DNA from: Mycobacterium paraterrae
GTDB lineage: Bacteria > Actinomycetota > Actinomycetes > Mycobacteriales > Mycobacteriaceae
Length of the DNA: 64,000 nt
Reading direction: 5' to 3'
Assembly (NCBI RefSeq): GCF_022430545.2
Contig: NZ_CP092488.2
Location: 2,170,001-2,234,000 of the forward strand
The translations under genes and the position numbers were made by a program. Positions 34,186 to 41,335 of this stretch are shown here, in pieces. The notes beneath the pieces were generated by a model that searched no databases, was not told where the DNA came from, and worked only from the letters and a program-made list of their open reading frames with translations. Numbering within the stretch: the first letter of the stretch is position 1; each line of letters opens with the position of its first letter.

Positions 34186-34350
34186 TCAGCGTTCCTCGCG
34201 AAAATCGACGTGGCGGCGGATCTCCGGGTCGTACTTTCTGAGCACGAGCCGGTCGGGGTCGTTGCGCCGGTTTTTGCGGGTGACGTAGGTGTAGCCGGTA
34301 CCGGCGGAGGATCGCAGTTTGACGACCGGGCGAATCTCGTTGCGCGCCAT
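34186..34350 (-). CDS. rpmG: alternative 50S ribosomal protein L33 (zinc-free)
   Basis: 54 residues: MARNEIRPVVKLRSSAGTGY, then YVTRKNRRNDPDRL and KYDPEIRRHVDFREER. Full-length L33 lacking all four zinc cysteines. ATG overlaps the rpmB stop by one base and its TGA abuts the rpsN2 ATG, so all four genes are translationally linked. Confidence 0.93.
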   Translation of the reverse strand: MARNEIRPVVKLRSSAGTGYTYVTRKNRRNDPDRLVLRKYDPEIRRHVDFREER

Positions 34351-34586
34351 CAGATCCGCTCACCCGCCTGACGCAGGCGCGCGACAACGGCGTCGATGCC
34401 GTCGCGGTCGATCACCTTGATGCCTTTGGCGCTGACCCGCAAGGTGACTCGTCGGCGTTCCGAAGCCAGGTAGTAGGTCTTGGTTTGGATGTTCGGCGTC
34501 CAGCGGCGTCGGGTGCGCCGATGTGAATGTGACACCGCGTTGCCAAAACCCACCGACCGACCGGTGACTTGGCAGCGTGCGGACAT
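34350..34586 (-). CDS. rpmB2: alternative 50S ribosomal protein L28 (zinc-free)
   Basis: 78 residues: MSARCQVTGRSVGFGN, SHSHRRTRRRWTPNIQ and TLRVSAKGIKVIDRDG are the L28 signature. Only one Cys remains, so the zinc site is lost. First gene of the four-gene operon; a Zur-type palindrome ends 15 bases upstream of its start. Confidence 0.94.
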   Translation of the reverse strand: MSARCQVTGRSVGFGNAVSHSHRRTRRRWTPNIQTKTYYLASERRRVTLRVSAKGIKVIDRDGIDAVVARLRQAGERI

Positions 34587-34601
34587 GCGAGCCTCCCTTA
34601 A

Positions 34602-34617
34602 TGAAAATGATTTTCGA
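34602..34617. promoter_or_regulatory. Zur box for the rpmB-rpmG-rpsN-rpsR operon
   Basis: TGAAAATGATTTTCGA, one mismatch from a perfect inverted repeat and close to the mycobacterial Zur consensus TGAAAATCATTTTCA. It sits just upstream of rpmB2, where zinc-loaded Zur would repress. Confidence 0.85.
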
Positions 34618-34655
34618 CAAGATCTGCGTGGGACTGTAGCGTGTGAACCACATTA

Positions 34656-34672
34656 TTGAAAATCGTTTTCAA
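34656..34672. promoter_or_regulatory. Zur box for the mrf-rpmE2 operon
   Basis: TTGAAAATCGTTTTCAA, a near-perfect palindrome abutting the ribosome-binding site AGAAGGAG and ending 11 bases before the mrf ATG. Bound Zur would block transcription of the right-hand operon. The two boxes are 38 bases apart. Confidence 0.9.
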
Positions 34673-34683
34673 GAAGGAGTGTC

Positions 34684-35883
34684 ATGCGGACACCGGTGGT
34701 TCTCGTCGTCGGTCAGGACGGAACCGACGCGGCGGCGGGCGCGCTGCTGCGTCGACCGGGAACGGTCGTCGTCGAGCACCGATTCGACGGCCAGGTGGTG
34801 CGCCGCACGATCGCCAGGTTGCGCGACGGCGATCTGGTGATCACCGAGGAGCCGCTGGAGTTGGCGCACGGCTGCGTGGCCTGCACGATCCGCAACGACC
34901 TGTTGGTGCTGCTGCGAAAGATGCACCGTCGCGACGACGTCGAGCGGATCGTCGTGCAGCTGGCGCCGTGGCTGGAGCCCGAGCCGATCTGCTGGGCGAT
35001 CAACCACACCCGGGTCCGGGTGGGGCCCGGGTTCTTCGACGGCCCGGCCGCCCGCGACGTGGTCATAGCCGGGGTGGTGACCTGTGTCGACGCCGTTGAC
35101 TGGCTGGGGCAGGCGCTGGGCGACGATGGACTGTCGGACGGGCGCACGGTGGCGCAGGTAGTGGTCGGTCAGGCTGAGTTTGCCGACCTGCTGGTGGTGA
35201 ACCACCCGGACCCGTCCACCCTCGCGGTCCTGCGACGACTGGCTCCCCGCGCAAGGATCACCGTCGGCGTGGAACGCGTCGAGATGGCGCTCGCGCATCT
35301 CGAGGGCGACTCGCGCCGCGGCCGCAGCGATCAGCCGCATGCGCCGCTGTTGGCCGGCTTGCCCCCGCTGGCCGCGGAGGGCGCGATCAGGATCCTCGAG
35401 TTCAGCGCCCGCCGCCCGTTTCATCCGGAGCGTTTGCACGCCGCGGTGGACACACTGCTTGACGGTGTGATCCGCGCCCGCGGACGCCTCTGGCTGGCCA
35501 ACCGCGGCGATCAGGTGATGTGGCTGGAGTCGGCCGGCGGTGGGCTGCGGGTCGCGTCGGCGGGAAAGTGGTTGGCGGCCATGACCTCGTCGGAGGTCGC
35601 GTACGTCGACCCGGACCGGCGCGCCTTCGCGGATCTGATGTGGGAGCACCGATTCGGCGACCGGCACACGTCGATGACGATCCTGGCCTGCGGTGCCGAC
35701 CCGTCCGTGATCGCCGAGGCGCTGAAGGGTGCGCTACTCACCGACGACGAACTGGCACAACCGGACTCGTGGAGCGGCTACGACGATCCGTTCGGTGACT
35801 GGCATCAGGACCCTTGTTACGAAATGCCCGATTTGGCAGGCGAATTCTCGGCTCACCGTCAAGGCAAAGGAGAACCTGAATGA
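34684..35883 (+). CDS. mrf: COG0523/CobW-like protein, probable ribosome-hibernation factor Mrf (Rv0106-like)
   Basis: 399 residues related to CobW-family GTPases but degenerate. The P-loop position reads VVGQDGTDAAAGALL with no GKT/S. The metal motif is GCVACT rather than CxCC. The C-terminal CobW domain is recognisable (RPFHPERLHAAVDTLLDGVIRARG and SRGRLWL-like strand, then DRRAFADLMWEHRFGDRHTSMT). In M. smegmatis the protein in this position (Mrf) recruits the hibernation factor MPY to zinc-free ribosomes. Location between a Zur box and L31B, and divergence from rpmB2, fits that role. Its stop overlaps rpmE2. Confidence 0.85.
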   Translation: MRTPVVLVVGQDGTDAAAGALLRRPGTVVVEHRFDGQVVRRTIARLRDGDLVITEEPLELAHGCVACTIRNDLLVLLRKMHRRDDVERIVVQLAPWLEPEPICWAINHTRVRVGPGFFDGPAARDVVIAGVVTCVDAVDWLGQALGDDGLSDGRTVAQVVVGQAEFADLLVVNHPDPSTLAVLRRLAPRARITVGVERVEMALAHLEGDSRRGRSDQPHAPLLAGLPPLAAEGAIRILEFSARRPFHPERLHAAVDTLLDGVIRARGRLWLANRGDQVMWLESAGGGLRVASAGKWLAAMTSSEVAYVDPDRRAFADLMWEHRFGDRHTSMTILACGADPSVIAEALKGALLTDDELAQPDSWSGYDDPFGDWHQDPCYEMPDLAGEFSAHRQGKGEPE

Positions 35884-36134
35884 AGCCCGGCATTCATCCC
35901 GACTATCGGCCGGTGGTGTTCCAGGACGCCAACACCGGCGCGCGGTTCCTCACCCGTTCGACGATCACCAGCTCACGCACGATCGAGTGGGATACCCCGA
36001 CCGGTGTGCAGACTTACCCGCTGGTGGTGGTCGAGGTCTCCAGCGACTCGCACCCGTTCTGGACGGGCGCCAAGCGGACCCTCGACACCGAGGGCCGGGT
36101 CGAGAAGTTCTACCAGCGTTACGGCCGCCGCTAG
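35880..36134 (+). CDS. rpmE2: 50S ribosomal protein L31 type B (zinc-free)
   Basis: 84 residues: MKPGIHPDYRPVVFQDANTG, SSDSHPFWTG and the tail GRVEKFYQRYGRR are type-B L31. There are no cysteines. ATG overlaps the mrf stop (ATGA), so it is co-translated under the same Zur box. Confidence 0.94.
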   Translation: MKPGIHPDYRPVVFQDANTGARFLTRSTITSSRTIEWDTPTGVQTYPLVVVEVSSDSHPFWTGAKRTLDTEGRVEKFYQRYGRR

Positions 36135-37489
36135 TCGCGAATCATGCCCTTGGTGCGCATCACGAAATCCGCCAGGAAACCGTCGTGCGGGATTTCCGGT
36201 GCGGTGTAATGCGTCGGATGCCGCCCGCCGTAGACGTTGGCGATCGTCGGCTCGGTCAGCAGATCCTCGACCAGGTCGTCGTCACCGGTGATCGCACTGA
36301 CCACCAGCGAATGTCGCAGTGGCACAATCCCGTCGGCGCGCGACCACGGCGCTACCCACACGCATGGAAACGGCAACTCGACGTTCAGTCTGGAGACGTC
36401 CGGCTGCCCCAGCAGATGCACCGCGGGACGCAGCGCCGCGTAGCCGTCACCGAGCGGGTCGACGACCTGATCGGCGCCCAGCAATGCTTTGGTGCCCGCG
36501 GCCACCGCGGTGAGGCCGCTCGCCAAACCCGTTGCGGCGTCGACGGTCTGGACCGGTAAGAGGTCGCGATCGATCGTCGACAAGCGTTCGGCGATCGCCT
36601 CGGCCAGCGGGGCAGGATCGCCTTCGTAGAGCACCGCGGTGGCGTTGACGCAGGCCAACCCGCCTAGGTCGGCGATCGAATCGACGATCACGTCGAGGTA
36701 ATCGTGCCAATCCTGGTCGGCGGTGATCAGGATCTTCGCCCGACCCGGCCCGTTGACGAACACCGTCGCGTCGCCGGCGTACTTGTCAACCACGTCCTGT
36801 CCGCCGTAGACCATTGCGAGGTCGGCCGACCTGATGATTTCGTCGGCGCCGCGATGGTCGGTGGGCAAATAGACAGCATCGTGCGCCCGAAATCCGCTGT
36901 GCCGCAACGCATGGACGAGGCGGTGCGCGGTGAGCGGTTCACGCCGCGACGGGCGCACCGCGACCCGGTAGCCCAGCGCCAGCGCCTGCGGCCAGAGCCC
37001 GTGCACGCCCGGGCCGTTACCGGAGGCGAGTACGGCGAAAACGTTTCCCCGTCGGGCCCAGACCGCGCCACCTGAGCGGACGTCCCGCCATTCCAGCGTG
37101 GCACCCGACGGCCGGGCCGGTTCCAGCGCCGCGAACGCGGACGCCACGCCCTCGGCGACGCTTCGCGCGGCGGCAGCGGTGACTGATATCGGCACGCCCG
37201 AAATGCGGCTGGCCGCAACGGTATAAGCGTCGAAGTCGAGTCCGGCGATCACGCCGTTGGTGAACACGTCGGCGGCCTTGACCAGCGCGGCCTGGCGCTC
37301 ATGGGCCGGCAGAGGGCGGGCTTTGCGCTGAGCCGTGATCGCGCGCGCCACATACAGCGGCGGCGCGAGAGCGAGCTCCGCGATCGTGACTCCGTCGGTG
37401 GTGATGACTGACTCGCGGCCGCGGGTGCGGTATTCGCCGTCCGGCCCGAGCGCGTCGATCGCAATCAGATCGCCGGTATCACCCGCCAT
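36131..37489 (-). CDS. LuxC-like acyl-CoA reductase / aldehyde dehydrogenase
   Basis: 452 residues of the aldehyde-dehydrogenase superfamily in the LuxC branch. VFAVLASGNGPGVHGLWPQA is the cofactor region, VYGGQDVVDKYAG a second cofactor loop, and GGLACVNATAV holds the likely nucleophilic Cys. LuxC-type enzymes reduce activated fatty acyl groups to aldehydes with NADPH. One base downstream of the LuxE-like gene, so they are co-translated. There is no luxAB beside it. Its stop overlaps the stop region of rpmE2 by four bases in convergence. Confidence 0.78.
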   Translation of the reverse strand: MAGDTGDLIAIDALGPDGEYRTRGRESVITTDGVTIAELALAPPLYVARAITAQRKARPLPAHERQAALVKAADVFTNGVIAGLDFDAYTVAASRISGVPISVTAAAARSVAEGVASAFAALEPARPSGATLEWRDVRSGGAVWARRGNVFAVLASGNGPGVHGLWPQALALGYRVAVRPSRREPLTAHRLVHALRHSGFRAHDAVYLPTDHRGADEIIRSADLAMVYGGQDVVDKYAGDATVFVNGPGRAKILITADQDWHDYLDVIVDSIADLGGLACVNATAVLYEGDPAPLAEAIAERLSTIDRDLLPVQTVDAATGLASGLTAVAAGTKALLGADQVVDPLGDGYAALRPAVHLLGQPDVSRLNVELPFPCVWVAPWSRADGIVPLRHSLVVSAITGDDDLVEDLLTEPTIANVYGGRHPTHYTAPEIPHDGFLADFVMRTKGMIRD

Positions 37490-37490
37490 G

Positions 37491-38600
37491 TCAGTAAACG
37501 CCTTCGATCACGGGCTCACCTTCGAAGGCGGCGACGGGGCGGACCTCGCTGAGCGAATCGCCGATCTGCCCGTCGAGTCCAGGCAGCCGGATGGCGCTGT
37601 CGCGTTCCAGATTGTTCGGCAAGAACATGCCCTTGCTGACATGGTTCATGATCACCTGCCCGCGTTGGCCGTAGGGCACCTGCTCACCGGTATCCGGGTC
37701 GACAACCGAGAACGTCGCGTAGGGGCTGCGCGGATGGAACACGAACGGCCCGTTGCCGTCGACGCGACGGGTGATGGCCTGCGACAGGATCATCGTGCTG
37801 CCGAACGCCATCGTGATCGTGGTGTCAGGGAAGATGCTGGCGAGCAAGTCGAGCGTGTCGACGTCGACGTGCGCACCGCTGAGCAGGATGAAACCGATCT
37901 TCTCGTTCAGCAGGTTGACGACGTCGTCGTTGCGGGCCATCGCCTCGAGCAGCGGCGGGGTGGTGTGCAGGTTGCCGACCCGCTGGGTGGTCAGCACGTG
38001 CACGGCCTGTTCGACGAGATGGTCGACGTAACCGTCCATCTCGCTGCCGGCGTTGCGGGCCACCAGCTTCTTGACCCAGCGCGGATCCAAGTCGATCCCA
38101 TGGAATACCGACCCGAGTCGTTCGGAGACCAGCCGGGAGAAAAAGCCGACGCCGTGGGGGCCGCTCGGCATCATGCACAGGAAGTCCTGACCGCGCAGGA
38201 ATCCGCCGTCGGCGAAGTCCTCGGTCTGCCACTGGACTACCTGTGCGCACCAATCCGGCAGTTGGACAGTCCGTTTGGGCGCACCGGTAGTTCCACCGGA
38301 CTCGAAAATCTGCGGCACAGGAGGGGGCGACCCATACCCGCGGGGAATGAGGTCCGCCACCGGCTCGGTGCGCAACTCGCTCAACAGATTCGGGAACAGC
38401 CGCAGATCGGCGAAGGTGTTGACGTCGGTGAGCGGGTCGAAATCGAAGCTGCGGGCCGCGCGCAGCCAGAAAACACTCCCGGTCTGCTCGCCGAAATGCC
38501 AGGCTACGGCGGCGCGCAGGTAGGCCTCCGGCTCGTCAACCGGGTGCGGTCGCGGCACGTCGAGCAGCGAGAAGTCGGTGTCGGCCATGCCGTCGATCAT
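37491..38600 (-). CDS. LuxE/PaaK-like acyl-activating enzyme
   Basis: 369 residues. FESGGTTGAPKRT is the adenylate-forming P-loop, SGAHVDVDTLD and MAFGSTMIL the adenine-site segments, and PYGQRGQVIMNHVSKG a hinge-region equivalent. Short length, lacking the large mobile C-terminal domain, and similarity in layout to LuxE acyl-protein synthetases and phenazine/phenylacetate-CoA-ligase-like proteins suggest it activates a carboxylate for the adjacent LuxC-like reductase. ATG 38588 is an alternative start. Confidence 0.75.
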   Translation of the reverse strand: MIDGMADTDFSLLDVPRPHPVDEPEAYLRAAVAWHFGEQTGSVFWLRAARSFDFDPLTDVNTFADLRLFPNLLSELRTEPVADLIPRGYGSPPPVPQIFESGGTTGAPKRTVQLPDWCAQVVQWQTEDFADGGFLRGQDFLCMMPSGPHGVGFFSRLVSERLGSVFHGIDLDPRWVKKLVARNAGSEMDGYVDHLVEQAVHVLTTQRVGNLHTTPPLLEAMARNDDVVNLLNEKIGFILLSGAHVDVDTLDLLASIFPDTTITMAFGSTMILSQAITRRVDGNGPFVFHPRSPYATFSVVDPDTGEQVPYGQRGQVIMNHVSKGMFLPNNLERDSAIRLPGLDGQIGDSLSEVRPVAAFEGEPVIEGVY

Positions 38601-38684
38601 GGCGCAGTCTCGCTCGACCGGGCAATCGCCATCCCGTCAATCCGCCTCGCTGCGAACGGTTTTAGCGTGCAATTAACCGGTAGG

Positions 38685-39464
38685 TCAGTGCCGGTACGGC
38701 TGCCAGCCATCTTCCGGTTGGGCGAGCCGGTCGGCGATCACCGACAAAGTCTGCACGTTGTGTCCGTAGCCCAGGTGGCTGCTGCGCACCTCGATGTTTT
38801 CGGTCTGCGGAGCCGGCACACTCGTGCAGCACTGCCACGCCACGATTCCGTCGGACTTGCTGTAGATACAGGTCGTCGGTACCGACAGCGGTCGCGCGCG
38901 CCGGTCGAGAGCCCGCTGGGAGACCGATTCGGTGGCCCCGGACCCGCGGTTGAGCAACCGCCATACCCGCCAGGCCGTGCTGGCTTCGTGGTTGCCGCGA
39001 AACGGTGAGCCCAGCGTGATCACCGACCGGACGTCGTCGGGAAGCCCACGGGCCAGTTCTCGGGCGTAGATCCCGCCGGCGCTCCAGCCGACAAGGCTGA
39101 CCCGACGCCCGTCGTTGCGCTCCCGAATGTGATGCAGGCGCGCGGGCAGTGACTCCTTCATGCTGGCGCGGTAACCCAGGTTGGTGCCCAGGCCCCAGTC
39201 GTAGACCCGATAATCCCAGCGGCGCAACACATTACGCAGAAAATCGGTCGACAGCGGGCCTGCCAGGAATCCGGGCAGCACCAGCACCGGGTGCCCGTCT
39301 CCGTGCTGCCAGCTCGCAATGCGCCGCATGGCCAGGCGCGCCGACGCGTACTCCAGACCGGTGCGCCACTCGAGGGTCCGGAGCAGGTGTCCCGGCGGCG
39401 CCGCGTTGGCGGCGTCGGGCACCTGCGTCGACTGCGAGGCGACCGACTCAGGAGTAGAAGCCAT
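38685..39464 (-). CDS. alpha/beta-hydrolase (lipase-like)
   Basis: 259 residues from ATG 39464. Serine nucleophile in GWSAGG (about residue 125), Asp in SKSDGIV, His in SHLGYGHN complete a catalytic triad. HPVLVLPGFLAGP is the oxyanion-hole strand. No signal peptide, so cytosolic. The start lies inside the 3' end of the acyl-CoA synthetase gene (17-base overlap), a sign of co-expression; it may release or transfer fatty acyl groups for that enzyme. Confidence 0.85.
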   Translation of the reverse strand: MASTPESVASQSTQVPDAANAAPPGHLLRTLEWRTGLEYASARLAMRRIASWQHGDGHPVLVLPGFLAGPLSTDFLRNVLRRWDYRVYDWGLGTNLGYRASMKESLPARLHHIRERNDGRRVSLVGWSAGGIYARELARGLPDDVRSVITLGSPFRGNHEASTAWRVWRLLNRGSGATESVSQRALDRRARPLSVPTTCIYSKSDGIVAWQCCTSVPAPQTENIEVRSSHLGYGHNVQTLSVIADRLAQPEDGWQPYRH

Positions 39465-41241
39465 CCAGGGTTTCCTTGTTCTGCTCCGCCACCACACCGC
39501 GTTTCACCTTGAGTGACGGCGTCAGCTGGCCTCCGTCGACGGAGAGGTCGTGGTCGAGCACCGCCCACTTCTTGATCGTCTCCCACCGGTTGAGGCTCGC
39601 GTTGAGCTTCTTGACGTGTTCTTCGATCATGTCGTGCACTGCGTCGGACTTGGTGAGCTCTTCGTACGACTTGTCTTCCAGCCCATGGTCTTTCGCCCAG
39701 CCGCTGATGGAGTCCTCGTCAAGGGTGACCAGCGCGGCGGCGAAGTTCTTGCCCTCACCGAACACCATGAACTGGCTGGCATACGGGCACAGCGTCGCGA
39801 ATTTCGCCTCGATTGCCGGCGGTGCGACGTATTTGCCGTTGGACAGCTTGAACAGCTCCTTGATCCGCCCGGTGATTGACAGGAAGCCGTCGTCGTCCAG
39901 CTTGCCTTGGTCGCCGGTGGACAGCCAGCCGTCCTTCAGTGTGTCGGCGGTGGCCTCGTCGAGGTGGTGATAGCCGGCCATCACGCAGTCGCTGCGGAAC
40001 TGCACCTCGCCGGCGTCGCTGATGCGAACTTCGGTGCCCTCGAAGGGCAAGCCCACGGTGCCGAGCTTGTAGTTGTCGGGCCGGTTGATAAAGCCCGCGC
40101 CGGACGACTCGGTGAGCCCGTAACCCTCGAGCACCAGCACGCCGGCTGCCTCGAACCATTCGGCCACGTCGCGGTTCAGCGGCGCGGAGCCGGAGATGAA
40201 GAACCGGATACGACCGCCGAACACGTCGCGGATCTTGGCGAACACCAGGCCGTCGAACAGCTTCTGCTGCAACACCAGATGAGGCCAGACGAACTTGCCT
40301 TCGCGGCGCCGGCGGGCCACCTCTTTGCCCACCGCGAACGCCCACCCGAACAGCACGGCCTTGGCGCCCTTTTGCTGGGTGATGATCTTGTTGTAGGCCT
40401 TCTCGAAGATGCGCGGCGCGGCGCCCATGAAGGTCGGCTTGACGACCCCGCAGTTCTCCACGATCTTGTCGACGCGACCGTCGATCGCGGTGGCGAAACC
40501 ACACGCCACCTGGGTGGCGATCAGCACCTTGCCGAAGGCGTGCGCCAGCGGCAGCCACAGCAGCTGAAGATCGTTCTCGTCCAGCAGGCCCATACCGGAG
40601 ATCACGTCGCCGGTGTAAACCCACGACTTGTGCGGTAGCCGAACACCTTTCGGCTTGCCGGTGGTCCCCGACGTGTAGATCAACGTCGCAAGCTGCTCGG
40701 GCTTGATCTCGTCGGCGACCTTCTGCAGGCAGTCAGCATGCTCGGCAAGGTATTTCGCGCCCTGGTCGGCCAGATCGTCGAGGGTGATCACCCAGTCGTC
40801 GTCGGAGGTCCCGTCGATCAGGACGACCTTGGTCAGGTTGGACAGTTCGCTTCGCCGCTCGGTCAGCTTGTCGAGCTGGGTGTCGTCTTCGGCGAACACG
40901 ACCTTGGATCCGGAGTCGGCCAAGATGTACCCGGTGTCCTCGGCGTTGGTGCTCGGGTAGACCGTGGTCGTGGCGGCGCCGGCGCACAGGATCGCCAGGT
41001 CGGCGAGGATCCACTCCAGCCGGGTGGCCGAGGCGATGCCGACCCGGTCCTCGGGCTCGATGCCGAGCGAGAGCAGGCCCGCGGCCAGCGCTTCGACTCG
41101 CTCGGCGGCCTGCTGCCAGGTGACCGACGTCCAGTCGCCGTTCTCGGGGAAGCGAAACGCCTCGCGGTCTCGCGACTTGTCGACGCGCTGCCAAAACAGC
41201 TGCGCGAGGTTGTTCGCCTGGTTAGCACTTTTCTCGGCCAT
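39448..41241 (-). CDS. long-chain fatty acid-CoA ligase (FAA1-type FadD)
   Basis: 597 residues from ATG 41241; the open frame extends further but the family N terminus (NNLAQLFWQRVDKSRDREAF) starts here. AMP-binding motif YTSGTTGKPKG, GYGLTESSGAG, and DGWLSTGDQGKLDDDGFLSITGR with the C-terminal Lys region LTPSLKVKRGVV give a complete acyl-CoA synthetase. It activates long-chain fatty acids with ATP and CoA. It heads a minus-strand run with the hydrolase and the LuxE/LuxC pair. Which FadD paralogue this is cannot be fixed. Confidence 0.9.
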   Translation of the reverse strand: MAEKSANQANNLAQLFWQRVDKSRDREAFRFPENGDWTSVTWQQAAERVEALAAGLLSLGIEPEDRVGIASATRLEWILADLAILCAGAATTTVYPSTNAEDTGYILADSGSKVVFAEDDTQLDKLTERRSELSNLTKVVLIDGTSDDDWVITLDDLADQGAKYLAEHADCLQKVADEIKPEQLATLIYTSGTTGKPKGVRLPHKSWVYTGDVISGMGLLDENDLQLLWLPLAHAFGKVLIATQVACGFATAIDGRVDKIVENCGVVKPTFMGAAPRIFEKAYNKIITQQKGAKAVLFGWAFAVGKEVARRRREGKFVWPHLVLQQKLFDGLVFAKIRDVFGGRIRFFISGSAPLNRDVAEWFEAAGVLVLEGYGLTESSGAGFINRPDNYKLGTVGLPFEGTEVRISDAGEVQFRSDCVMAGYHHLDEATADTLKDGWLSTGDQGKLDDDGFLSITGRIKELFKLSNGKYVAPPAIEAKFATLCPYASQFMVFGEGKNFAAALVTLDEDSISGWAKDHGLEDKSYEELTKSDAVHDMIEEHVKKLNASLNRWETIKKWAVLDHDLSVDGGQLTPSLKVKRGVVAEQNKETLDGFYS

Positions 41242-41335
41242 CGGACTTCCCTTTACCTGTCGCCAACACTTCTGCGTGTTGATCTTGCTGGGAGTGCCCA
41301 CCGTTGTCTGGACAAAACGCGAATTCGCTACCTGT

